DNA of 64,000 nt from Akanthomyces muscarius (taxonomy: Eukaryota; Ascomycota; Sordariomycetes; Hypocreales; Cordycipitaceae), in the NCBI RefSeq assembly GCF_028009165.1, contig NC_079241.1:4836001-4900000 (forward strand), read 5' to 3'. Each line of letters begins with the position of its first letter. The stretch's first letter is position 1. The position numbers were made by a program, and so were the translations under genes. Below are positions 50,895 to 62,621 of this stretch, one piece after another. The notes under the pieces are model-generated. The model did no database searches and was not told the origin of the DNA. It saw nothing but the letters and a program-made list of their open reading frames with translations.

Positions 50895-53800
50895 ATGAAA
50901 ATAAACGACAGCAAGACATTGAAGCTAAAGTTGGCTGTGCAAATTCGCCTCGTTGGTGGCGCTGCACGGGAGCATGAACCGCTCATCCCGATCCTCCACT
51001 CGAGCAAACATCCTAGGCTGAGCCACCGTCTGTCCGATGGGACACCTTGCCCCTGCCTGGCTGTAGACCCTCTCTTCTTGCTTGGATGTTCATGTCAGTT
51101 CGCGACAGATCAGGTCAGGAGAATAAACGTCGAGTCAAGGGCGGGGCAAAGGAAAAGAAGGAATGCCAGCATGCGAGAGAGCGAAAGCAGGCGGCCGCCG
51201 GGGGTCCCGAGCCGAATGTTCAGGGGTGAGAGGTCGTGTGCGAAACAATGCTTGCACAATCGTCGAGCATTGCTAATTATTAACTGCCCGTTTGGAATGT
51301 TAGTGGCTCTGTCGGAGAAATATATCAGACGCCACTGGTGCGCCGCTTCTATTGCGAGACTCTTCATCCGTACTCGCCGAGACATTGGCCGAAGTAAAGT
51401 ATTGGACCCTTGCGTCGGAGTTCAGGACACAGGAAAATGCAGCGCACCTGACAGCAGCGCTGCGAGCCGTGTGTATTGTTTGCTGGTGTTAATAGATTTC
51501 TCCCACATCTCTTTTGAGAGCCGCATGCATGCAAAGGTCTGCTAGGCCTACCAGTGTGCATGCGCATAGTGTTGCGCACGACACATCTCACACAGTAGCT
51601 TGAAACGGCCATGGCAAGGATCTGTTCAGGGAGAGATAAAACTGCCGAGACAGGGTATTTTTGTAGATTTGTTTTTCCCACTATTAAAATGTCATAAAGT
51701 TTGTACTACAGATTAATTAATACATTGTTCTCCCGTCGCCGCTCGGCAGTACCTCGTAGACAACCATTATCCATCTTGACCGGGGTGTAATGTGACAGGA
51801 CCCTCCCATAATGGGGAGGAGATGTGGACAGTGATAGAAACCCAACGGCCATCGCTGAGAGCTCGGTGCGCTTCCCGCCAGGAAGAAACTTTCGGCTTTG
51901 ACGATCTATAGTATAGGACACATATGGAAGAGAGATGTACTGTTTCCACTGGCATATTCGGCGTAACGTCAGGGTTGAAAACATAAATACTTCAAAACAA
52001 CTCGGAGCTATCGATAGTGTAATGAGATATCAATAACTTGCCTCGCAACACTGCCTCTGTTCGGTAAGTCTTGGTTGGTGCGACGAGGGTACAGATCACG
52101 CTCTGTCACTATAATCAAGCCTGGCTTTCCTTTACCAAGGAAGCTTGCCGCGAAATTCGCGCACATAGTGATTCTGTCCGGACGATATGTTGGAGCAGTG
52201 ATTGAGCAATAGCACCATGACGTAGACGTAGGGAGATTTTGTATGTGAGGCTCACGATACTCTTGACTACGTCACAGCCTATTCATTGGTACGAGCGACT
52301 CGCCAGCACTCTCTCTCCAAATCCCATGTCCTGTCGGATTATAGTACCGAGTCGTTTACGTAGACGTCGGAAAATTAATGCCTCGCAGGGATAAATTGCT
52401 AGCATCAAACCTTGGAAGATATCCATGCACTATCATATTTGACGTATCTACTAACCACGCATGATAACGGTGCGGCCGCAGACAAGCCGGGATGCGGCCA
52501 GGGCTGGGGTCTGAGCAACAGCCGCCGAACGAGGGCTTGCTAATTCTCGTACGATGGCTGATCTTGCCCCAGGAAAAAAAGACAAAGAGGGCTGTCACAG
52601 CGGGCTTGTATTCACCAAGCCCGCTTTTTAGCAATTTCTCCGTTGCCGGCTTGCATGCAAATGTCGCTGCGGAAAAGAAGCGACTCGGTTGCAGGGCTCG
52701 TTAGATTGGTCTGCTTTTTTGTCCCATGTCAGCTAATCTCCTACCCGTGGTCACTGGCAATCCTTGCATGAAACGGTCAAGCACCGAGACGAGGTGGGAG
52801 TGAGAGGGGCTTCGGAGAGAACGAGCCAGTCGGCATTGTGCTCTCCAGGCTAGTAGGAGAATAACCGTTGAGCACCTACCAAATGAGGACAAGGGGCCAG
52901 CTCTCCTTGGCAGTCGGGTTTGGCCCGCCGACCCCGCCGCCAATCATGCAATCATGGATTTACTGGTAACTACTCAGTATGGGAGAGAGGAAGAGGTTTG
53001 GTGGAAGGTTGCAGCGGAGAGCGCAGGAGCGGGCAGCGATGCAACTTGCCTCCAACGGCGGAACAGTTTGCAGAAACCGCCATCCGCGAATCCAGTCCCC
53101 CGATCAAGGCCTTGTGAGTGGACACCTAGCGAGCAGACATGGAGACGGCACTTTGACAAGATCTTGAGTCAGGTATCAGGCCACTTGCACAACATACTTT
53201 TACTTTGACAGGACGGGTTGCCGCATTGAGCCAGATCTTCGAGAAGCGATGGTGCATTTGTGTCACGCTCAGATCCCTGCTCAGGTCATTGTACTTGCCT
53301 ACACATCAGCAAGCTTCGCCGTTGATTTTTGTCCGGGCGAGTTGCACTTGTGGCCGGTTCAATGCAGCTACTGCTTTTGTTCTAGCCGCCTGGCGCGACC
53401 TGTTCCTTGAAACTCGCACAAGTAAAATTGAGCTACAGCAATAACCCATTTGTCGCTGTGTGATGTGCCGGGCAAGAGCAAGCGACACGTCACCAAGACG
53501 GTACTTGAATGAGAGAACAGATAAGAAGGATGAAAAATTGCGAAAAGGAAACAACTCACGGCATTAAAGCAGCTGTCAATGCGTCGCATCGACTGGGATG
53601 CAACTTGATGGTCCGACGCCAATTATCCGTCATCTCCAGTTGTGAAACAAGTGATCGGCGGATACGTAGGGGTTGCCCGCCAACTCGCTCATCCGAAAGA
53701 CGCAGCGGCTCAACCGTTGCCTCGGCCAGTCGTTGGCTTAATCATGCTGGCCACTATTGTGCACACTATCGTGCACCATAGCTAGTCGCTAAACTACCGC

Positions 53801-56800
53801 CAGCAGCGCTCTACTCTATCACTTAGCCGGTATGAGGAAACCGGACTGTTCCCGAGGTTGCGTCGGGCCGGCGAGGGAGCGCGATGGTCCTAGGCTGATA
53901 GAATTCAGGCGCTGTAAGCCACTGGGCCTAACAAACTGTTCGCACTTTGAGACCATTCCCTAAGAACAGCAACGAGCCAGAGAAGGCCAAATTCAAGTTA
54001 CGACGGGCCTGATCAACTGGAGACTCCCAAGACGAGCCATACTGACGCGCTAGCACTGAGAGCCATGGAGAAACGTGGCACTTACAGGACACTAGCATAA
54101 CTAGCTGCGGATCAAATGTAACCTCCCCAGGAAGCGGGCTGGGCCACTGACCGCGTGCCTCTGGAGTTCTCGCCTGGTCCGCGACCCCTGTCGTTGTCGC
54201 CTCCTCCACTCTTGCCAGCCTTATTCGAGTGATGCAGCAAAAGAGCAAATATCGCACTGGTCAGGCACCCACCCGTCCCGCCCGTCCCTGACGCTGCAGG
54301 TAAAACAACAAGCGGCTCGTTTCAAAAAGTCCCGGCGAACTGGTCAAACTGACACGGCGCCGATTACTGTAAGGAGAAACTGGCTGAACCCTGGCGCTCG
54401 CTGATGCAGCTGTCCAATGCTCGAGCTGATTCGTAAACCATTCAATGGCTCCTGTCTTGACTCTCCGCACCTTAGGTCAGGAGAGCCCGAAATGAAAATC
54501 GGCGGCGTGCCCACTCAAACTGCAAGGTCCGGGGCAGGTCCTCGGACCGTTGTACTGACGTCGAGTGTCGCATTTTTCGTAATAACGTGCCAAGTAATGG
54601 TGTGGAAGAGGTTTCAAGGTACCGCTTCCGATTGACAGAACTGCCCGGCAGCCCATTGATCGAGCCGCCGCCTGGGGCAGAGTTTGCTCATGAAAATCTT
54701 GACCCGAGGCCTGTCAGACGGGGAGAAGCCACGGCGAACCAGTGGAACGTGGCTAAAATGCATAATCACCGCGTGGGGGGTGTCGGCCGCTGATAACGCA
54801 CTCTCAATCTGGGGGCCAATAACACCGAAAGGACGGCTCACTACGCCGTACTCCGTAGACTGCTGAGCAGCAGTCCCCAGGAGGTGTGCTACCATTCTGC
54901 GGTCCGGGTGTGCATCAGAAGGGTCTTGCCTTGTGGTTGGCAGCCCTAGGCGAGGTGTAAGCAGCGACAGCCGAGCAGGCCTCCGGACAGCAAGGTCTCA
55001 TCCACAAGGCCCCGTATGGCTTGCTGTGCGGACTGCTCCAAATCCTTGCCGCTTCTCGTTCATAAACGTGGCCAACTATGCTTTGGTCAATCTACCAATC
55101 CACAGTTTTAGTTGTTTGGCTACACAGTCTTGCAGAAAGGGTGGCACATTTTTTCTCTCTTGTCAAAGCAAGTTCTACAAAGATTAAATCATGGGCAACG
55201 GAATATTTCCTCTCCCAAGCTGGCGGAAGATGTGATCTGCAGATGATGTGTTCGCCCCAGCATCCCCATCGCTAGCGCAACGCCAAGTCAAGAGAGTTGA
55301 CGTTCGGAACATTTTTTCCTTTCTTTTGCTCAGGCGTGCACTTGAGGCTTACGGCTAGTTACCGGAGGGCCAGATTTCGGCCAGTGCGAATAAATTCTCT
55401 ATCATAGTCACAGCCACAGTAACCCACTTCTGCAGGGCACTAGGCTATAGCTAACCATCATCTCTACAGTTGACTCGCAAGGGAGTCGGGACTGACTAGG
55501 AACGCGGCTGGCTTGTTGTAGCATGCGCTGAACCATGCCAAGTTGGCATTGTACTAAGTCATTAGCGGTACATTGGAGGGGCCAGTGGTGGGAACACTTT
55601 GGGCTGGACACAATCTTGGCTTCAGCCGAACGGTCTTCTTGGTAAGGTTATTTCTCGTTCGCGATGACGAGGCTAGACGGAGAGGTGATAGGAGACATGC
55701 ACCTGCAAAAGCCACCGGTTGAAAGCCTGGAATGCTATTGCCGCATGCTGTCCCGAGCTCGGCCACCGAAGGGAGAAACGGCGGTGCAACGCAGGGGGCA
55801 ACCCTGGAAACATGGTTCACCACAACCGTGACCGGACCTGCTCAATTTCCTGCTTCTGTGTCAACAACTCCATGCCGGAGAAATAGCCGGCCAAACAATG
55901 CTGGGCAGTAGTTAGTGAGAGTCGCTACTCAACCTCGTGGCCAAGCCCCGAGCTAGGAAAGCAATGACATGCGTTTGGCGGACCAGTAGGGCCAACGAGT
56001 TGTAAGAAAAAGCCAGTTGTCACGTTTACTCTCAGTAGCTTCATTACAGTGAGCAGCCAAGCAAGCCTCAAAGTTAGTTAGTTTGGTGGATATGCACGGT
56101 CGCTGAGAGAAAGACCTGCAACGCGTAAAGGCGCAGCAAGATTTCCACAGCATGACTTTCGTAACACTTGGCAAGGGCCTGAGAACAGATAAACTCAAAG
56201 CCGATTGCTACAGGACGATTATTGCCCGTAGCATGCCAAGCGGTTGATGTCGAGTGCCACAGGAGCCCCAGCTTGGCAGGCCACGCGCCTGTACGAGTAT
56301 TACCAGTAGCTCAAGCCCTGTACCCGAGCCACGAGGCAAGTTCGCCTAGTTTTGCTTTTTCAATAGTACCAAACTCCATTGCTCGTCTCATGTCTCAAGT
56401 AGCGAAGAGACAGACCGAAGACGCTAAATGCTTTTAGCGCAACACACCGCTGCCATCGAGACCGTTTGTGCCCAGCCGGCGTGTAAGCAGCATGTCTTGG
56501 CTTCGCAGCTTATAATTTGTCTCTGATGCTACGGTGGCCATGCAGCGTTCCACGGCCGCAAGCAGCAAGCCCTTGTATAACTGGCTCAAGATCATGCGAT
56601 GCACGGTCTATGGACCCGGCAGGTGTGTGGACTTTCTTTATTCCAACTAAAGAGTTTCGAGACAGTTGATCGGGTCAACGGAGAAATTACTTCGCCATGC
56701 TTGCATGCATCGTACCGCTCCTATTTGCTACACCTATCGTGACTAAACTATGAGGAGGGCAAGTCCTCAGACGAAATACATTGATACACAGGACTAAAAC

Positions 56801-59800
56801 TTGGCGGCTCCAGTTGAGCCTTTTTTACCCCATCGTCTAGTGTTTCATTGCAGCAGATCATCTGTAACCTGTAGGCTGAAGTCATGTATCCTGGAGTTGT
56901 AAAGGACCCCCTGCGTAGATCGGGTTATGGGGCAGCCGAAAGGCTTGATATAAGCCGTAGTTTTGAAATGGGAGGCAGTTCCATCTCGAAGAAGGAAAAG
57001 CTCGCCGCTCGTTGGAAACCTCACTAACTGGCAAAGTAGTCCGTCTTGTGGCAAAAGCCGCCTCACCACCGGAAGACCATAGGCCATGCAATACTAGCTG
57101 AACAGCGACGGGCGGCTGCTTGTAGCTATCACTGCAAGTATCCGCAGCTGTGTCCAGACTACGACAGCTGCACCGTCTCTTCTCTGTCTAGATCAAGGTC
57201 AGGACTCTGGGATTTTCTCCTGATCGCCAGACGCCACGACAAAACCAAAACTGAGCGCCTCGCAGCATCATAGCCCTACCTGAGACTGGCAAGGGTGGGA
57301 GACAAGGACAAGCCGGCCACGCGCGGTGCAACCCAGCTTATCAGGTTAGCGCCCTGGTAGGCCTGGGGGAGGGGGGCGTTTCGCTGATACGTACAAGCCC
57401 CAAACTGGCACATGCTCTGCTGGACCTGGTTCGATTGCGAGCCCCATCTTCCCCGAGGCAAGAAGTATGATGGCTGCGCGCTAGGGGCTGGAGCCAGCCA
57501 ATCTCGGAAGTTATCAATCGAGAAGGGTCGAATTGGATGCGCTGCTGGGGCTCACGTTACTGGTAACTGTTTGCTAGACATGCAGCGCTCCGGTTTTGGA
57601 CTACTTGTAAAAGCACTGCAAGTGGCACTGCATGTAGCCTACCCAGGCTTTCCCGGCCACTTTTGTCATCCACGGAACGGGCTTGGCTGGTGCTTATTGA
57701 CCAGCTAGTTAGTTAGTCTGTTCTCCTTGTGCTGGACCTGTGCGTCTTGTAGACTGTCGGTGCTTTTTTCCTTCGACCCGCTGGTGTCGGTTCACCTGGT
57801 CTGCCTACCTTCCGCATGCGCTTGCCAAAGATGACAAGAGTACCGTTCGGATGTTCGACGACATCGCACCCATGTGAGGGTGATGTGCCCGCCCATACGA
57901 CTCATGACCTCCCGCTTGGCGTCAGAACCAGAGCTCACCTCTCGAGCACTTGTAGATACAGCAAGGTTCACACCCTGATTTTCAGAAGTGGCTGGTTGGC
58001 TGTGCGCCGTCCATCTCGTTGGACCCTCCCTTCCAATCCTCGACCGTTGTGGCGTGGAAACCACGCGTGCGCCGGGCTCGACAAGGTAGAGCTGCGCTAC
58101 AGGCTCACCAGCAGCATGTGCCATGCGCTAATATACAATGGAACGGGAATGACATACTATGTTGCGCACAATGGCACCATTGCCGGCAGAAACCCCTTTC
58201 GCTAGCTATTATTGTGCCGAATGCTGCCCTTCTCCAAATAGACTCAGACACTGAATACCAGCGGGTAGCAAGGGCGGCGGCCAGCGGGTGTACGGTAGTA
58301 CGGAAGGGCTAACTAGCCCATTTGTGTTTTAGACTCCTCAGTCCCCTTTTCATAAGTTAGTCTGCAACAGGCATGTCCCCATTGTCATGAATGACTTTGT
58401 GTGGCTAACAGACTAGCATTCGAGGTAGCTGCCAAGTTGGGCAGTCGCGTACCAGCCCAGCCCCAGCAATGTGCCAGGGCCATTTCCCGTAATGAGAGTC
58501 TGGGCTTGTGATTCATGACCAAAAGGCACACGAACCGCCGCCATCGAGCCCACATGGGGGTGGTCTGAATGTCCTGTCCCCCGTACTCAGTACTCCATAA
58601 TGTCTTTTGGACGCCCCCGTAGCGTAGCCGACACACACACGCCACCACGGTATTATAGGTCTGCTGCGGTGATGCCATGACAATACTCCATAATACGATG
58701 GAGTGCAGCACACATATTGGCAACTGCCCGAGCCCTCTGTTGCAAACATTTACCTTGCCCTCCCATTAAGCTTCTTGTGCATGACAAGGCACAACCCGCA
58801 ATCAGGTCCTTTCGCATCTCGCACCTATTCACGGACCCAATTCACCTCTCCTCCCGTCAGAATCCGGTGGTGGTCAGTTGACTCAACTTTGTTGCCACGT
58901 CTTGGCTGTATGGTATGAAAGCCAGAGCCAAGAGTTTCCTTGAGATCGTCGCCACTATATACACTCTGTGTTTCCCTCTCCACCCGCCGACCGTTTTGGA
59001 GCTTTCTCGACCTCACTTGCCGACCGGTACTTATCTCATATTTGCTTGGCATATGAATTTCTGAGTGCCAAATCTTTGAAGAAAAAATAATCTCGAATCT
59101 GGGACTACCGGCTTGGTTTCTCCTACTGCATAGCTTATAGGTCTCGCCGAGATTGGGCTGTCCTCACTGCTTTTCCACTTTCGAGACGTTGGCGGCACCT
59201 TTCGCCAATTCCCCCGAATATCCCTTTTCCGAATACCCTAGCGCAAATCGCTCTAGTCTCTCGAGGGAGCAGAGTTGGGATATTTTAGCCTCTGCGGGTG
59301 TGGCATCGGTAATGTCTCACACTCAATAGGCCAAACCCTTCGACCAAGAACTCCTTCTGTCGCGTCCCTTTCCGATGCCGGCTTGTCAGTCTTTCTCGTG
59401 CAGAACGAAGCATAATTCTTCAAAAGTTGACACAAATTCCTCTTTGAACGAAGTTGGACAAAGAAGGCCTGAAAAGGGCAATTTGAAGGTACTTGCCGCC
59501 TGGGAAGGGCTAGACTGGTACCAGTTAAGCTACGCCTGACAACAGAGACATTGGCGCGATTGACTGGCACGCACTTGTTCCAGAGTCTCAGCTTCGGCCC
59601 TTTGTTTGCGAAACTATATTGAGACACGCCCTGCTAAGTTCGGCGCAGATATTTGTCTCTCATCTGTTGAATAGGACCGACGGAGAATACTGTTCTGTTA
59701 TGTTACGCGCCGACTAGCGAACATGGAATGGCATTGATTTGAGTCGTCTCGAAATCATCACATTAGTTGGCAATCTACCGAACAGACCGACTGTTCCGTT

Positions 59801-59950
59801 CAATTGTCGATAATATATCTCCGGCACGCCGCAGTTTCCATCCTCGCCACTTTTGTTTCCAGCATATACACGACGGGAAACCACACACCTGTTTCTACCT
59901 CTTGAGCCATTCCGGTTTCAGACCCATTCTCGGAAGTGTTCGCTGTTTGC

Positions 59951-59968
59951 AAAAAAAAAAAAAAAAAA
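59951..59968 (+). repeat. Poly-A run (18 nt)
   Basis: Eighteen consecutive A on the plus strand, about 430 bp before the regulator start. It is the longest A run noticed in the window and may act as a nucleosome-excluding promoter tract. Confidence 0.8.
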
Positions 59969-60339
59969 GACTCCCGACCACCTGCCTCATCTTGAGAAAG
60001 AAATATCCACTGCTGCAGCTCGCCGAAGCGATTCGAACAACCGAGGACACGCAACACAAAGTGTTACGAAGATATTGAAACTTGGCCGGTACCACCACCA
60101 AAGTGGTCTGTTCCAATCAAATTCCCCTTCGGCTTCTCCTGCTTGTGTACGCTTGCAAAACCCTCGGGATAGTGAGCACGGTGCACTTCCCCTGATCACA
60201 GGAAGTCGTTCAGCTCCGGTGCAACCCACATTGCTCCCGCAATTTCCGTTGATAAGGACACCATCAGATCGCATAAGTTCTGCCCAGAGACAAAGGATCG
60301 AAGCGGGATTGCCATAACGACGTGCACCACGAACAGCAC

Positions 60340-60346
60340 TATAAAA
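60340..60346 (+). promoter_or_regulatory. TATA-like box before the Zn2Cys6 gene
   Basis: TATAAAA lies 53 bp before the ATG at 60399. Such a short distance would give a very short leader, so it may be coincidental if the mRNA starts further upstream. Confidence 0.35.
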
Positions 60347-60398
60347 GAAATTTCGTGGCCGGTTACGAATCTAGCATAGATCGTTCATAGCTCCCTCG

Positions 60399-62186
60399 AT
60401 GCTATCTGTTAGCAGACCCGTGGAGAGTGCGCCTTTTCCCCCAGGCCATCGCCACGGCATTTCAAACACCTTCTTCCATGAGGAGCAGATCTCCTTGTAT
60501 TCGCCAAAACAAAGGTCAGAACCGATTGCCAGGTCTGGAGGATATCCTTCTCCGCCCATGTCTGGGTCTCCGCCCTTTGAGCCGACGCGGGCTGCCCAAG
60601 ACTTGGGCTCTTCTAGTGGCAGTCCTCGCCACAATGTACTCCGCGATGGTTCACACACAAGATGGAGAGTTGAACAGCACCCAGCAGCGGCTACAAACCA
60701 GTCTAGAGGTTTACTTCCATTATCCAACACTTACCCTCGAGAGACGCCTCGCGGACCCCATCTTCGTCGTCGATCAGAGCATCGGCTACCACCACTGCTG
60801 ACTTATAACACAACCGAATCTATCAGCGGTCTACATGGTACACCAAGACAGCCCTACGTCTCGCCTGCACCATCAATAACTCCACAGCACCCAGCAGCGC
60901 AGCCCCAAAGCTCTACGCCAGATGCGAGTAACAGGGTAACGCCCCCCAGAGCACAGCGCAAACCAAAAGGCCACGTGGCTTCGGCATGTGTCCCTTGCAA
61001 AAAAGCACATCTTCGTTGCGATGCACAACGTCCTTGTGCCAGATGCGTTTCTCATGGAAAAGAGGACACTTGCGTCGATGTTCGGCACAAGAAGCGAGGC
61101 CGGCCTCGCCTGAGAGACGATCGTGATTCTCGGATGGATGCAGCCCGTTTTCCTCATGCGCATGGTGGGGGCGAAAGAAGGACGCCAAATATTCGACCTG
61201 CCTCAATGGGGCAGCTTCCCTTCTACGATAGCCCCGGCAGCGGCGTTCCATCCGCTCCAGCTTCTGCTTTCACCTCACCCGAGACTTCAGGAGCTCGGTT
61301 CATGCCCCGAGTATTCTCTGCCGGTGCCAGCATCCATGGCGAGAGACAGTCTTTATCCTTGACCGAATCCCCAGTTGTCTATATGAGAACGAATATGGAG
61401 GTGGTCAAGGCGTCTTCATCCTTTTCGGAGGCCATTGGAGCGAACGGATTGATTGGTCGAAGAATCACGGAGGTCCTGGCGCCTGAAACATCAGAAACCA
61501 TGATGGAGCTTTGTACTGCTATGAATACTGAACAAAAGAGAAGGGAGCCGACCTATCTGCCGCCAATCTTTGACAAGGGTGACGAGGCTGCGCGCGCCTT
61601 GAGCTTCGCACCAGAAACTGTCCATCGCATCGATTTCGACCATCAAGCGTATGCCACTTTCAGGGCTCACGATGGACAACCCCGATCATATCCCATTCGG
61701 CTTGGCCTACTTAAGGAGGGTTCTTTCTACTTCATTGCCGCACTGCTCAGTGTCCAGCCGCGCCCTCTTTACCATCCTGCTGCTCCGCACTCGCGCAATG
61801 TCGAGCGTGTTCTACCGCGCGCTCCGATGTTATACGGTACACCTACTCCAGTGAAATCAGCACATCGTCGATTCAGTGACGGCCCATCGGCCCTGCGCAG
61901 AGAAGTTGGCATGGGGGCGCATTCGACTCCGCAGAGAAGCTCGCCCAGCAGCGCGTACCAGTCTATCTACTCACCGGCACCTCATGGCAGTGAATACAGC
62001 AGGCCATCTCCTCTGCAAGTTCCTCGGAGTGAGTTGGGTACGCCGCTGCTGAACCGCCCAAGCGAGTCTCAGTATACACTACCGCCGATCCGGTCGTTGG
62101 CAGAGCGCGCCCACGATTCGCAGGAAAGAGACGAAAAGCATAAACGAGTTAGTATCGGGGGGCTGATTAACAGTACGGCACAATAG
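60399..62186 (+). CDS. Zn(II)2Cys6 transcription factor with AT-hook-like and PAS-like segments
   Basis: Intronless frame of 595 residues. An N-terminal Ser/Pro-rich disordered region of ~190 residues precedes the binuclear zinc cluster, with Cys at 197, 200, 207, 213, 216 and 225 (spacing C-x2-C-x6-C-x5-C-x2-C-x8-C). Directly after it, KKRGRPRLRD (231-240) has the RGRP core of an AT-hook. Residues ~325-455 resemble a PAS domain (VVYMRTNMEVVKASSSFSEA, GRRITEVLAPETSETMMEL). The arrangement recalls the Ert1/AcuK group of carbon-source regulators, which also have a PAS-like domain, but the identity is not proven. There is no fungal-specific MHR domain, and the C-terminus is again Ser/Pro-rich. 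It is a nuclear DNA-binding regulator; targets unknown. Confidence 0.88.
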   Translation: MLSVSRPVESAPFPPGHRHGISNTFFHEEQISLYSPKQRSEPIARSGGYPSPPMSGSPPFEPTRAAQDLGSSSGSPRHNVLRDGSHTRWRVEQHPAAATNQSRGLLPLSNTYPRETPRGPHLRRRSEHRLPPLLTYNTTESISGLHGTPRQPYVSPAPSITPQHPAAQPQSSTPDASNRVTPPRAQRKPKGHVASACVPCKKAHLRCDAQRPCARCVSHGKEDTCVDVRHKKRGRPRLRDDRDSRMDAARFPHAHGGGERRTPNIRPASMGQLPFYDSPGSGVPSAPASAFTSPETSGARFMPRVFSAGASIHGERQSLSLTESPVVYMRTNMEVVKASSSFSEAIGANGLIGRRITEVLAPETSETMMELCTAMNTEQKRREPTYLPPIFDKGDEAARALSFAPETVHRIDFDHQAYATFRAHDGQPRSYPIRLGLLKEGSFYFIAALLSVQPRPLYHPAAPHSRNVERVLPRAPMLYGTPTPVKSAHRRFSDGPSALRREVGMGAHSTPQRSSPSSAYQSIYSPAPHGSEYSRPSPLQVPRSELGTPLLNRPSESQYTLPPIRSLAERAHDSQERDEKHKRVSIGGLINSTAQ

Positions 62187-62621
62187 TTGAAGCCACAAGG
62201 TTTTAACCACAATTTTGCAAATTGTGAACGTTGTATGATTATGTATTTACGAGAATGCCGCTTACAGCTGGCACCCGGCGTTAGGCAAACTGGAAGGACG
62301 GCGTATATCTCCTCCATGAACAAAATTAGACATGGCACGTTTTAATAAAATGCTAGACTTGGGGCTCTCTTAACAAAAAATACGTATGGATCCGATCACT
62401 TGAGCGAGCGGAGAATCAGACGCCTTATGAGTTGAGGTACTCAGCTCCCGTCACGTGAAGTCGCGAGATATTCGTGGTGCGGGTCGAGATGCATTCGGTC
62501 TCAACCTCACGTTTGCCACGAAGCCTCTTCATCGGCACCAATCCACATGCCTTTGTTTAAATGCTCAGTCTAAAGCTACTAAAATAACACAAGGCCTTGG
62601 AGAGCCTGCGGTACCGAGAAC
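62187..62621. promoter_or_regulatory. MLH1 promoter region with TCACGTGA
   Basis: A 435-bp interval between the regulator stop and the MLH1 ATG. TCACGTGA lies at 62451-62458, 164 bp before the start codon. It is the same octamer as upstream of the Rad51 paralogue. No MCB box seen. Confidence 0.45.

Larger units (their letters stand above)
50895..60398. other. Gene desert upstream of the Zn2Cys6 regulator
   Basis: About 9.5 kb without a supported gene on either strand. Short frames occur, but none shows domain motifs, spliced continuity or phase-sharing pieces beyond chance as far as I could read. The last kilobase has A runs and a TATA box before the regulator. It could be a long regulatory region, an unannotated non-coding RNA locus, or decayed accessory DNA. 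Confidence 0.45.

Noticed and set aside
50886..51545. 219-codon plus-strand frame in the gene desert
   Set aside because: Its composition is Arg/Ser/Cys-rich without motif, and no neighbouring segment shares the phase.
57428..57450. tRNA-like box B (GGTTCGATTGC on the plus strand)
   Set aside because: No paired T stem and no acceptor stem could be formed.
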